DNA of 64,000 nt from the NCBI GenBank assembly GCA_965214795.1, contig OZ243976.1, forward strand, positions 4,774,001 through 4,838,000. Direction: 5' to 3'. Below the pieces are notes generated by a model. The model saw only the letters and a list, made by a program, of their open reading frames with translations, made no database searches and had not been told where the DNA came from. The stretch comes from JAJDXW01 sp965214795 (GTDB lineage Bacteria > Pseudomonadota > Gammaproteobacteria > HK1). Position numbers and translations under genes: made by a program. This document shows, one piece after another, positions 51,294-59,537 of this stretch (position 1 is its first letter; each line of letters starts with the position of its first letter).

Positions 51294-52295
51294 ATGCCGA
51301 TGGCGGCGGTCATCCACGAGAAAGGGGCGCCCGGCGTGCTGCGCTGGGAGTCGGTAGACGTACCCGCACCCGGCCCCGGCGAAGTCCGGCTCCGCAACGA
51401 GGCGGTCGGGCTCAACTTCGTCGATACCTACCACCGCCGAGGCATTCCGCACCCGTGGCCGGTCCCTGCGCTCCCGGTCGTGCTCGGCTTCGAGGGAGCG
51501 GGACGGGTCGAGGAGGTCGGGCCGGGGGTCACCGGATTCACGGCGGGCGACCGGGTCGCCTACGCCCTGCCGCCGCACGGAGCCTACAGTCAGGTGCGGG
51601 TCTACCCCGCCGACAAGCTGCTCCGGGTTCCGGCCGCACTCGCTCACCTCGACGACCGCATCCTCGCCGCCTCGATGCTCAAGGGCATGACCGTGCAGTA
51701 CCTCGTGCAGCGGACGTACCGCGTCGAGCCGGGGGAGGTCGCCCTCGTCCACGCCGCCGCCGGGGCGACCGGACTCCTCCTCTGCCAGTGGGCGAAGCAC
51801 CTCGGGGCGACCGTCATCGGGACGGTGAGCTCGGAGGAGAAGGCGGAGCAGGCGCGCGCGGCCGGGGCGGATCACGTCGTCATTCACGGCGAGGGCGACT
51901 TCGTCGCCACGGTGCGCGAGGTGACGAATGGCGAGGGTTGCGCGGTCGTCTACGAGTCGATCGGCAAGGATACCTTCCGTCGTTCGCTCGACTGCCTTCG
52001 CCCTCTCGGCATGATGGCGAGCTACGGCCATGCCTCCGGGCCGCCCGACCCGGTCGACGTGATCGAGCTTGGCGCCCGCGGCTCGCTCTTTCTCACCCGC
52101 CCCGCGATCATGCACTACCTCGCGAAGCGCGAGGACCTCGAGCGAAGCGGAGCGGATCTGTTCGACGTCCTCGCGACGGGAGCCGTCCGGCCCGCCGTGA
52201 ACCACGTCTACCCGCTATCGGAGGCGGCCGAGGCCCACCGGGCGCTCGAAGCGCGGGAAACCACAGGGTCAACCGTGCTCCTGCCCTGGGCCTGA
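51294..52295 (+). CDS. Quinone oxidoreductase (zinc-independent MDR family)
   Basis: 333 residues of the NADPH:quinone reductase group. It has a GroES-like N-domain (VGLNFVDTYHRRG, VLGFEGAGRVEEVG) and a Rossmann domain with AAAGATGLLLCQWAK. There are no catalytic-zinc cysteines. It reduces quinones or conjugated carbonyls with NADPH in the cytosol. The start is ATG 51294 behind GAGGAAG. A second copy of its C-terminal two-thirds, decayed, is at 53797-54518. It is intact here and presumably the functional gene. Confidence 0.9.
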   Translation: MPMAAVIHEKGAPGVLRWESVDVPAPGPGEVRLRNEAVGLNFVDTYHRRGIPHPWPVPALPVVLGFEGAGRVEEVGPGVTGFTAGDRVAYALPPHGAYSQVRVYPADKLLRVPAALAHLDDRILAASMLKGMTVQYLVQRTYRVEPGEVALVHAAAGATGLLLCQWAKHLGATVIGTVSSEEKAEQARAAGADHVVIHGEGDFVATVREVTNGEGCAVVYESIGKDTFRRSLDCLRPLGMMASYGHASGPPDPVDVIELGARGSLFLTRPAIMHYLAKREDLERSGADLFDVLATGAVRPAVNHVYPLSEAAEAHRALEARETTGSTVLLPWA

Positions 52296-52382
52296 ACCGC
52301 GTGAACCGGTCCGGACCCCACGAGACGGGTATCGCGGGATCGGACGGGGTCGTGCGAAACCTGCCGGACCGCCCGGCATCGC

Positions 52383-52412
52383 TTGACGTATCTCATTTGA
52401 GATGCGTATGGT
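52383..52412 (+). promoter_or_regulatory. Putative relBE promoter with operator in the spacer
   Basis: TTGACG (52383-52388) and TATGGT (52407-52412) are spaced by 18 bases. The spacer holds an inverted repeat CGTATCTC-ATTT-GAGATGCG (one mismatch between arms) that overlaps the end of the -35 box. RelB-type antitoxins repress their own promoter from such palindromes, so autoregulation is likely. Confidence 0.65.
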
Positions 52413-52433
52413 TGGCGAATGGAGGAATACCCG

Positions 52434-52733
52434 ATGCCCGCTCAGACTTCGATGCTCCACGTCCGCGTGGACGACCAACTCAAGACCAAAGCAGCCGACA
52501 CGTTGGCCGGCGTCGGCCTGGCGCTCTCCGAGGCCGTGCGTATTCTCCTGACCCGTATCGCCGCGGAGGGTGGGTTGCCGGCTGGCCTGACCACCGACTC
52601 CGAGATCCATGACGCGTGGTTCCGTGCCAAAGTACGGGAAGCCCTGGACGATCCGCTTCCCACTGTTCCACACGAACGGGTCATGAGCGACTCGCAGGCG
52701 CTGATCGACGCAAAGCGCCGTGCGCGATCTTGA
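52434..52733 (+). CDS. RelB/DinJ-family antitoxin
   Basis: 99 residues from ATG 52434, preceded by GGAGG eight bases upstream; an ATG at 52419 lacks a good site. The N-terminus SMLHVRVDDQLKTKAADTLAGVGLALSEAVRILLTRIA is the ribbon-helix-helix DNA-binding domain of RelB/DinJ, binding the operator as a dimer. The C-terminal part should wrap the toxin. The reading frame is intact and overlaps the toxin gene start by 14 bases. Because the toxin frame is broken, it is now an orphan antitoxin, perhaps kept for cross-neutralisation or simply not yet lost. Confidence 0.85.
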   Translation: MPAQTSMLHVRVDDQLKTKAADTLAGVGLALSEAVRILLTRIAAEGGLPAGLTTDSEIHDAWFRAKVREALDDPLPTVPHERVMSDSQALIDAKRRARS

Positions 52734-53039
52734 ATGGAAGGCCTTGGCGGTCAGCGACCTGATGGCGATCGTTGATTATATTGCGTACGACAATCCCGAG
52801 GCCGCCCAAGCCTTGAAGGAAGATATCGAGACGATATCGAGACCAAGGTGTCGCGTTTGAGGGAGAACCCACGACTTTACAGGGCGGGTCGCGTGGAAGG
52901 CACCCGCGAGATGGTCGTGCGCTCGAACTACCTCGTCGTCTATGCCGAGAACCCTCGCACTGCGATACTTCGAGTGTTGCACGCGGCCCAGCAATGGCCC
53001 AAAACTTGGCGGTGGTCAGTCGATCGTCCCGACGAATGA
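52720..53039 (+). pseudogene. RelE/ParE-family toxin, frameshifted by an 11-bp duplication
   Basis: From GTG 52720 the frame reads VRDLEWKALAVSDLMAIVDY... to DIETIS and stops early at 52860. In another frame the RelE/ParE C-terminus continues: SRLRENPRLYRAGRVEG, REMVVRSNYLVVYAE, AILRVLHAAQQWP. Deleting one of the two copies of GATATCGAGAC (52822-52832, 52833-52843) restores a single continuous toxin of about 100 residues, including the conserved arginines and the terminal LHAAQQWP. The toxin is therefore inactive as sequenced. The duplication looks recent because the rest is undamaged. Confidence 0.85.
52822..52843 (+). repeat. 11-bp tandem duplication inactivating the toxin
   Basis: GATATCGAGAC occurs twice in succession. 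Eleven is not a multiple of three, so the second copy shifts the RelE/ParE frame. Confidence 0.92.
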
Positions 53040-53190
53040 GCTGCCGACCTTCCACACCAGGGACGACAGGATGGCCTTACCGGCATACCCGAGCCATTTG
53101 ATGGGCGACTCACGTCTCACGTTCGCTCGGTCGCATTCGCAGTCCGAGCACCTGTGCCACATCGTCTGGCTGTAGTAGCTGACCACGGTC

Positions 53191-53337
53191 GTCCCAGGCA
53201 GACGCCGATGCGGAGCTTCGCGCCGTCGGCGCGCACTTCGTCATCGACACAATCGCCGATCTGCTGCCAACCGTGGAGGAGATCGACGCCCGACTCGCGG
53301 CCGGCGAAACCCCATCCCTTAATCCGGATATTGCATG
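53191..53337 (+). pseudogene. C-terminal fragment of phosphonoacetaldehyde hydrolase (phnX)
   Basis: A frame ending at TGA 53337 reads ADAELRAVGAHFVIDTIADL then LPTVEEIDARLAAGETP. The GAHxVID-x-ADL-LP-x-I-x-x-RLA-x-GE arrangement is the usual C-terminal end of PhnX, a HAD-type hydrolase of phosphonate catabolism. No upstream part of the gene is present, so this is a leftover from a rearrangement. Confidence 0.6.
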
Positions 53338-53796
53338 AAGTACTCGATTTCGTTTTCTGTCGTGGTGTTCGGCTTTTTTCGGAGCGTTTTCGAGAGCGCG
53401 TTGGGCGTTTGATGGCCGGGAGTGCCGGTGTGGAGCGGCGGAGACGGATATTTCAGTGCTCCTTGAGCCGCGTGGGCGGTACGAAGCGCAGCGTGACGCT
53501 CCGGGGTGCCCACGATCCAGGCAAAGACTCCCATCAGGCTGACTCTTCGCGGATCTGCTATGGTCCGTCCGAGCCGTTCATGGAATCGCGACATACGGAC
53601 AATCCCCGCGACCGCAGCATTCCGCATTCCCATGTTCTTGTCGAGGAGGTGGCTCAGGCGCGCCGCAGCGTCGAGCCCCTTCCTGTTCTCAGTCCCGCCG
53701 ACACCGCAACCCTCACCGCCTTTCTCGAGAGCGCGTGTTCGGAGTCTGGCCGCTGGCACCGATTGCCCGAATCCGACCTCGCGTTTCGCACAACTT
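53338..53796. other. Rearranged non-coding region
   Basis: 459 bases between the phnX fragment and the qor pseudogene. No frame carries a recognisable domain; frames read across it are composition-driven. It is probably debris of earlier insertions. Confidence 0.45.
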
Positions 53797-54518
53797 CAGA
53801 ACGGCACCTACAGCCAGGTGCGCGTGTATCCCGTGGCGAACCTGCTCAAGGTGCCGGCCTCCCTCGACCACCTCGACGACCGCATCCTCGCCGCCTCGAT
53901 GCTCAAGGGCGTGACGTGCAGTACCTGGTGCGCCGCACCTACCGCGTCGAGCCGGGAAACGTCGTCCTCGTCCACGCGGCCGCGGGAGCGACCGGCCTCC
54001 TCCTCTGCCAGTGGGCAAAGCACCTCGGGGCGACCGTCGTCGGGACGGTGAGCTCGGCGGAGAAGGCGGAGCGGGCGCGCGCGACCGGGGCGGACCACGT
54101 CGTCATCCACGGCGAGGCCGATTTCGTCGCCGCCGTCCGCGAGCTGACGAATGGAGAAGGGTGCGCGGTCGTCTACGAATCGATCGGCCGGGACACGTTC
54201 CGGCGTTCGATCGACTGCCTGCGGCCTCTCGGGATGATGGCGAGCTACGGGCATGCCTCGGGGCCGCCCGACCCGGTCGACGTGGTCGAGCTCGGCGCGC
54301 GCGGATCGCTCTTTCTCACCCGCCCCGCGATCATGCATTACCTTGCGAAGCGCGAGGACCTCGAGCGAAGCGGCGCAGAGCTCTTCGATGTGCTCGCGCG
54401 CGGCGCGGTGCGGCCGGCGGTGAACCACGTCTACCCGCTATCGGAGGCGGCCGAGGCCCACCGGGCGCTCGAGGCGAGGGAGACCACCGGAGCGACCATG
54501 TTCCTGCCCTGGGCCTGA
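53797..54518 (+). pseudogene. Truncated, frameshifted copy of the quinone oxidoreductase gene
   Basis: It aligns to the gene at 51294-52295 from NGTYSQVRVYP (intact gene: HGAYSQVRVYP, near residue 97) to the end. The first third is missing. A single-base deletion near 53914 (GTGACGTGCAG against ATGACCGTGCAG) shifts the frame, after which the protein is again highly similar to the intact copy down to the terminal LPWA. Scattered synonymous and conservative differences show that the duplication is not recent. Confidence 0.88.
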
Positions 54519-54791
54519 GCCGGCCCGTCGCGCGGCCCCGGGCCGGTCGCGACGCATGGAGCGGGGGCAGGGAAATGAACGCGGGGAAGACGGTCGTCTT
54601 CGACTGGCCCGGAACCCTCGGCGACTCCGGACGGTGTACCGCGAAAACCGGACGCACGATACGCCACGGACGGCTGCTGATACGACCGAGGGTGGAGGGT
54701 GCGGCGGCCCGCAATGCGGAATCTCCTCTACAATTCACGAGCGGACAACGACATCCACCGATGAACAACCGGGGCCCAGAGGCCGAACGGT

Positions 54792-55403
54792 CTACGCCGC
54801 GACCCCAACGATCACCAGAGGAACCGAAGGAGTCCCCCGGCCCTGCCTGATCAGATTGTAGATCTCCCGCTCGTAGTAGCCGATGCCGGACGACATTTCG
54901 GTCTGAAGCTCCTTCATCGGAAGAATTTCTACGCCGACATCGATCACGTCGCCAACAAAGAAGGCCATGTGCTTTACAAAAAGATCGAAGGCCACAAAGG
55001 CATACTTTCCGAACTGGACTTCGACCGCAACACGGTTTTTCACGAAATCAGTCTGATTATAGGAATAAATCGGTGTCTCGCCGGCTTTCTCGATCTCTTG
55101 TTTCTGTTGTGCGACGGTCAGATTCATGGTCCGACGAACAAGTCTGGCATTCCTCGTTACCCAATAGCCGGTGCGAGATTCAGCCCACCCTCTTTCCAGA
55201 AAAAACTTACCGACTTCCTTATTTATCTCCGTGGGAGCGTACAATCTCTTACCCAACATCGTCTTCTCCCTGGAAACTTTGTTCTTGAAACGAGATACAT
55301 CAGCAGAAGCGAGCACATCCCTGATCTCTTTCCAAAGATCAGGCTTATGAACCAAAAGGAACTCCAGGCGGTTCAAATGCGAATAGTGCTCGACGATGCG
55401 CAT
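54792..55403 (-). CDS. Type II restriction endonuclease, BstYI/BglII family
   Basis: 203 residues, the same length as BstYI and clearly similar throughout: MRIVEHYSHLN start, SYNQTDFVKNRVAVEVQFGK core, AFDLFVKHMAFF, DVGVEILPMKELQTEMSSGI, and IRQGRGTPSVPLV end. The catalytic set is Asp119, Glu128 and Gln130, the unusual D...ExQ arrangement that also occurs in BglII with identical 9/11 spacing. By homology it should cut a GATC-centred site of RGATCY type. Its ATG follows the methylase stop without a gap, so it is co-translated after the protecting enzyme. Low GC suggests horizontal acquisition. Confidence 0.88.
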   Translation of the reverse strand: MRIVEHYSHLNRLEFLLVHKPDLWKEIRDVLASADVSRFKNKVSREKTMLGKRLYAPTEINKEVGKFFLERGWAESRTGYWVTRNARLVRRTMNLTVAQQKQEIEKAGETPIYSYNQTDFVKNRVAVEVQFGKYAFVAFDLFVKHMAFFVGDVIDVGVEILPMKELQTEMSSGIGYYEREIYNLIRQGRGTPSVPLVIVGVAA

Positions 55404-56285
55404 TCAATGGCCTCCATTGGGAAGGTTCGGATCGTACACAGGCTTGTTCATCGGACGGGTCTTCAATTTGCCGGCGCGGAGTTGCCTGACCCGCTCCCAC
55501 GCGACATCGACGTATTCCTTCACGGTATCGCATCCATAGCCCTTCCGTCCATGTCGGACGGCAGCAATCACGGATGACCCCACTCCCATATAGGGATCAA
55601 GAACATAGTCTCCTTCATCGGTGAGGGCCAAAACCAGCCGCTCAACAAGCTCGACCGGAAACTGGCACGGATGGATCGTCTTTTCTATATGATTGTTTTT
55701 TACGTTTGGAAATATCCAGAGATCGCCGGGGTTTTTGCCCAAGGGGTTACCGGAGCGCTGGCCGATTTTGGGACCCTTGTAGTATTTCTTATTCGGATAC
55801 TTCGATGGAACTCGAATTGGATCGAGATTGAAGGTGTAATCATCTCCCTTGGTAAACCACATGATGGTCTCATATCGCCCCGACAGCCTCTTCGTGCAGT
55901 GGAGGCCGTGCTCGAAGTGCCAAACAATCCGGTTACGTAGTTTGAGTTTTTGGTCCTTGAACACCTGGTAAAGCACCACATCCAGAGGAAGAATTTCACC
56001 GTTCTGGACATGATTGCCAATCTGCCAACAGATCGAACCATGAGGGTGCAGAAGGCGCACGCATTCCAAAATTACCCTCGTTTGTTCTGAAACGTATTTC
56101 TCAATCGGCTGGCGATCTTCATATGACTTCCCGATATTGTACGGGGGCGAAGTAACGATCAGCTTAATCGATTCATCTTCCAGCGATTGCATGAAAACGA
56201 GGTTGTCCTCCGTCCTCATGACGGCCTTGGCGTGCTGATCCGTCCAAAGAACTTCTTGCATTGCCTCCATTGGTCTGTCCTCCAT
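55404..56285 (-). CDS. Beta-class DNA methyltransferase of the restriction-modification system
   Basis: 293 residues from ATG 56285 (GGAGAGG about ten bases upstream; ATG 56270 behind AGGA is an alternative). The catalytic motif IV TSPPYN is at residues 45-50 and the AdoMet motif DPYMGVGSS is in the C-terminal third. That order, IV before I, defines the beta class of N4-cytosine or N6-adenine methylases. IRxP-type loops and HPCQFPVELVERLVLAL are typical. SPPY is compatible with N4-cytosine methylation, as reported for BglII-type systems, but the modified base is not provable here. It lies directly upstream of the nuclease. Confidence 0.87.
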   Translation of the reverse strand: MEDRPMEAMQEVLWTDQHAKAVMRTEDNLVFMQSLEDESIKLIVTSPPYNIGKSYEDRQPIEKYVSEQTRVILECVRLLHPHGSICWQIGNHVQNGEILPLDVVLYQVFKDQKLKLRNRIVWHFEHGLHCTKRLSGRYETIMWFTKGDDYTFNLDPIRVPSKYPNKKYYKGPKIGQRSGNPLGKNPGDLWIFPNVKNNHIEKTIHPCQFPVELVERLVLALTDEGDYVLDPYMGVGSSVIAAVRHGRKGYGCDTVKEYVDVAWERVRQLRAGKLKTRPMNKPVYDPNLPNGGH

Positions 56286-56400
56286 GGCTGGCGCGCCCTC
56301 TCCGGAGATTGTAACGGATGTCTTGCCACCGGTACAGCCCCAGCCTTGTCCAATGACACATGAGCCTGAAGGGGGGCGCCTGATCCTGTGCAAGACCCCC

Positions 56401-57588
56401 CTACCTTCCACCACTGAGCATTCGTTTTTCAGGCACTGTGACAGGCAGCTTTTCATCCGGGTTCCTGCATAGTGCTCCTGCCGACACAGGCACCCCCTGC
56501 CGAATCTGAGCAGCTCGCAGCACAGGAAAGCTCCTGCCGTCTATAATACGCGGATTGCCGTTCTTGTCACCAGCCAACACCTCCCACCAGTTCCGCCGTG
56601 TTTGTTTCCCTTCAGCTTTCCATTTATCTACCAATTCATCGATCACCACCGCGACATCTTGGTATCCATTTTCCAACAGCCACTCTCTAGCTCGAACCCG
56701 ATTGGTCGCCATCGTCAGTCCATTGGCTTTGGTCTCCCGAATCAGCGGGAAGCTTGTCACCAAAATCTCCGCAATTTCACCTCGCCGCTCGATAAAGCTG
56801 CCGACTATGCGATTTGCAAATAGTTGATAAATGTAAAATTCTTTATACAGATTTTTCGTAAAATCCGTAAACGAGTTGGACACTACAACCTTCACTCCAA
56901 GGTTCGCCAGGTGAACTACCAACTCGGCAAGCTTCTCCTGTTCCCTGCACCCGAAACCTCCCTTCGCGTAGGAAGTAAAATCTGCCGTCCTGGAAATCGG
57001 AGCATAAGGGGGATCGAAGTAGACAAGATCTTCAGGACGTACATCATCCAGAATTCGATCAAAGGGCTTTGCCGACAGGCACACATGTCGAAGTATCTCC
57101 GACACCGCGCGGAGATTTTTTTCGTCACAAATTAATGGATTTTTGTGTCTCCCCAATGGAACATTAAATTCACCTTTACTGTTTTCACGATAGAGTCCAT
57201 TGAAGCACGTCTTATTGAGATAGATAACGCGGGCAGCCCTTTGTGCGATGTCCTCGGGCACCTGTCCTCGAACCTGATAGAAGTATCTCTTGTTATGCTG
57301 AGCACGATGCCGTTCAAGGAGCCCGATCACTGTTTCTACGTTGTCTCGGACTCCTGCGTAAGTATCCACAAGATTCTGGTTGATGTCTGAAAGAAAAGAG
57401 CTTCGGTCCTGCAGGAGACCATTTCGAGCCATAGCGAAAAACAAGGCGCCCCCACCAAGAAAAGGTTCATGGTAGTTTCCGAAGTCCCCTGCAGCACCCA
57501 CTGCACGAAGCAATTGCGGCAACAGTTGACGCTTGCCGCCCGCCCACTTGAGAAACGGTTTCGGTCGCTGTCCGCGGGACGAATTCAT
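56401..57588 (-). CDS. Dam-family (D12 class) adenine DNA methyltransferase with C-terminal extension
   Basis: 395 residues from ATG 57588. The D12 motifs are PFLKWAGGKRQLL (about 11-23), EPFLGGGALFF (41-51) and the catalytic DPPY (192-195). CFNGLYRENSKGEFNVPLG is the family's recognition-region signature, seen in GATC methylases such as Dam and DpnM. The normal family length is about 270-285, and the last ~110 residues (from TMATNRVRAREWLLENG, with RRNWWEVLAGDKNG) are extra. N6-adenine methylation of GATC would protect the expected RGATCY site. It is first of three co-oriented genes, the same order as DpnII-type systems (dam-like, beta-class, nuclease). Confidence 0.87.
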   Translation of the reverse strand: MNSSRGQRPKPFLKWAGGKRQLLPQLLRAVGAAGDFGNYHEPFLGGGALFFAMARNGLLQDRSSFLSDINQNLVDTYAGVRDNVETVIGLLERHRAQHNKRYFYQVRGQVPEDIAQRAARVIYLNKTCFNGLYRENSKGEFNVPLGRHKNPLICDEKNLRAVSEILRHVCLSAKPFDRILDDVRPEDLVYFDPPYAPISRTADFTSYAKGGFGCREQEKLAELVVHLANLGVKVVVSNSFTDFTKNLYKEFYIYQLFANRIVGSFIERRGEIAEILVTSFPLIRETKANGLTMATNRVRAREWLLENGYQDVAVVIDELVDKWKAEGKQTRRNWWEVLAGDKNGNPRIIDGRSFPVLRAAQIRQGVPVSAGALCRNPDEKLPVTVPEKRMLSGGR

Positions 57589-57854
57589 AGTTGAAGACCA
57601 GTATAGGTCCCGGCCTCAGGAGTATAAACTTGACCAGCCAGATCTGATTGCTTCCCGGGCAGCAGTGAAAGTCGCACCCGTTTTCTTCCCCAAGTTTCGA
57701 CCTACATCCCAGCGCCGCCTGATTGTAGCGTACCTCGCAGATCGTGTGTTCTTCCGTACGATTCTCGGTCCCTCTCGAGTATTCGACCACTTGGCATTCG
57801 CAAACTGCTGCCAAGGGGCGAGAGAGACCCCGATCGACCGATTGTTCAGGAGCT

Positions 57855-58829
57855 TCATGTCGGGCGGGAAGGGCCGGAGCGGCGCTGGCGGAGGGCTTCG
57901 TAGAGGAGGATCCCGGCCGCGACGGATACGTTGAGGCTCGCCCCGCCCGCGGTCATCGGGATCGCGACCACTTGGTCGCAGTGCTCCCGGGTGAGCCTCC
58001 GGAGCCCGCCCTCCTCCGCCCCCAGCACGAGGGCGAGGGGGCCGCCGAGGTCCGCGTTCCAGGCCGGGAGCGCGGCGTCCGGGTCGGCCCCTGCGATGGT
58101 CACCCCGCGCGCGGCGAGGTCACGGAGCGCGCGGGCGAGGTTCGGAACCTCGACCACCGGGATCCGTTCCGCTCCGCCCGCCGCGGTCCGGCGGACGGCG
58201 GCGGTGAGGGGGGCCGCCCGTCGGCGCGGAACCACTACCGCGGCCGCCCCCGCCGCCGCCGCGCTTCGCACGCAGGCCCCGAGGTTGCGCGGATCCTGCA
58301 CCTGGTCGAGGACGAGCAACAGGGGTGGCGGCACGCTTGGCCCGCCCTCCCGAACCGTCCTCTCCACCTCGTCGAGGATCGATGGCCAGTCCGCCGCCGG
58401 GCGACTCCGCACGCGGGCCACCACCCCCTGGTGCCGCGCGCCCGGGGCGAGGCGGTCGAGGACCTCCCGATCGCAGCGCTGCACCGCGAGTCCCGCTGCC
58501 TCGATTCGGTCCGCGAGACGGGCCGCTCGGGCGCCGCGCACCGCCACCCACACCTCGCGGATGGCGGAAGGGTCCTCGTCCAGTATTGCCTCGACCGGGT
58601 GCAACCCGTAGACGAGTTCCGCGGCGGGGAACGGCACGGGATTCAGCGGACGCCGACGCTGGCCACGTCGGCGCGCGCTCCCGAGCGGCGCGGCATCTTC
58701 AGGGCTTCCACCCCCGCCCCCGGCCGCGACCCGGGTCGCGGCTCCGGTACCGCCCCCGTCTCCCGCTCCGGCCGCGTCGCCCTTCGCGGGGGAAACCGCG
58801 TCCGGGCTCCGCTGGCCGGCCGTCCCCAT
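57855..58829 (-). CDS. rlmB: 23S rRNA (guanosine-2'-O-)-methyltransferase RlmB
   Basis: 324 residues. After a ~65-residue Gly/Ala/Arg-rich leader absent from typical RlmB comes the substrate-binding domain (ELVYGLHPVEAIL), then the SPOUT knot with its three motifs: VQDPRNLGACVRSA, LALVLGAEEGGLRRL and VAIPMTAGGASLNVSVA. It methylates a guanosine of the 23S peptidyl-transferase region using AdoMet. It follows rnr in the same direction, the order usual in gammaproteobacteria, but here about 700 bases containing two small opposite-strand genes separate them. The true start could be an internal one nearer ELVYG. Confidence 0.92.
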   Translation of the reverse strand: MGTAGQRSPDAVSPAKGDAAGAGDGGGTGAATRVAAGGGGGSPEDAAPLGSARRRGQRRRPLNPVPFPAAELVYGLHPVEAILDEDPSAIREVWVAVRGARAARLADRIEAAGLAVQRCDREVLDRLAPGARHQGVVARVRSRPAADWPSILDEVERTVREGGPSVPPPLLLVLDQVQDPRNLGACVRSAAAAGAAAVVVPRRRAAPLTAAVRRTAAGGAERIPVVEVPNLARALRDLAARGVTIAGADPDAALPAWNADLGGPLALVLGAEEGGLRRLTREHCDQVVAIPMTAGGASLNVSVAAGILLYEALRQRRSGPSRPT

Positions 58830-58881
58830 AACATGCCCGATAATAACCTTTATCGGCTAGTCACCACCTACGGAGCCACCC

Positions 58882-59253
58882 ATGACCACCCTCGAAATCA
58901 TCGCCGCCTCCCACGTCATCGCCACCATCGCCATCGGCATCGGGCAGATCGGAATCGTTGGGTACGGCATCCGCGCCATGAACCGCGCCAGCGCCGCCCG
59001 CGACCGCGCCACCGCCGCCCGCGATGCCCAGGCGGCGGCCGATGCCCGGCAGGCGGCGGCCGATGCCCGGCAAGCGGCGGCCGATGCCCGGCAACGCGAT
59101 GCCCAGGCGGCGGCCGATGCCCGGCAACGCGATGCCGACTCGCGCCGGCGTCATGCCGAAGCCATGACCGCGTTCGACTTGCAGCGTCAAGCGCTCGAAA
59201 CCCTCATCGCCCGCACCGCCCCGCCGCCCACCGAACCCCGGAGCCCACCGTGA
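58882..59253 (+). CDS. Small membrane-anchored coiled-coil protein
   Basis: 123 residues from ATG 58882 with GGAG seven bases upstream. An N-terminal hydrophobic helix (about 5-30, IIAASHVIATIAIGIGQIGIVGYG) is followed by an Ala/Arg/Asp/Gln-rich coiled coil of repeated AAADARQ heptads (about 40-85) encoded by 21-bp tandem repeats, then a Pro-rich tail. I recognise no family. The stop overlaps the GTG start of the following broken gene by four bases. Both lie on the strand opposite to rnr and rlmB, between them. Confidence 0.6.
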   Translation: MTTLEIIAASHVIATIAIGIGQIGIVGYGIRAMNRASAARDRATAARDAQAAADARQAAADARQAAADARQRDAQAAADARQRDADSRRRHAEAMTAFDLQRQALETLIARTAPPPTEPRSPP

Positions 59254-59463
59254 CCACTACCGGCTTCGAAATCTTCACCGCCGCCCGCGACTCGAAGCTG
59301 CCGGCTTCACCTGCGAACAGGCCGAAGCCGCGGCAAGAACGATGCGCGATGCGGCTTCGGCGAGCCGTTCCGCTCTCGCCACCCGCACCGACCTCATCAG
59401 GTCGCGTTCGGCATCGTGATCGCGAACGCGGCAATCACGTACCGTCTCGTCAAGCTGCTTTGA
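59250..59463 (+). pseudogene. DUF1640-like coiled-coil protein gene with two frameshifts
   Basis: Three successive frames spell a protein of the CCDC90/DUF1640 kind. TTTGFEIFTAARDSK comes first. EAAGFTCEQAEAAARTMRDA then SALATRTDLI follows in a second frame. VAFGIVIANAAITYRLVKLL and the stop at 59461-59463 are in a third. The family is a short helical bundle with a C-terminal membrane anchor. Coupled by a GTGA overlap to the preceding membrane coiled-coil gene, it was probably co-translated before decay. Confidence 0.6.
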
Positions 59464-59537
59464 GCCTCACCGTGGCCGGGGGCGCCGCGGTTCCGGCCGC
59501 CCCCGGAGAACCGCCATCCCCTCGAAGAGCGCCATCG

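Noticed and set aside
53154..54518. 454-codon frame treated as a complete quinone oxidoreductase.
   Set aside because: Its first ~250 codons have no similarity. The qor part joins only after a frameshift, so it is a pseudogene read by chance continuity.
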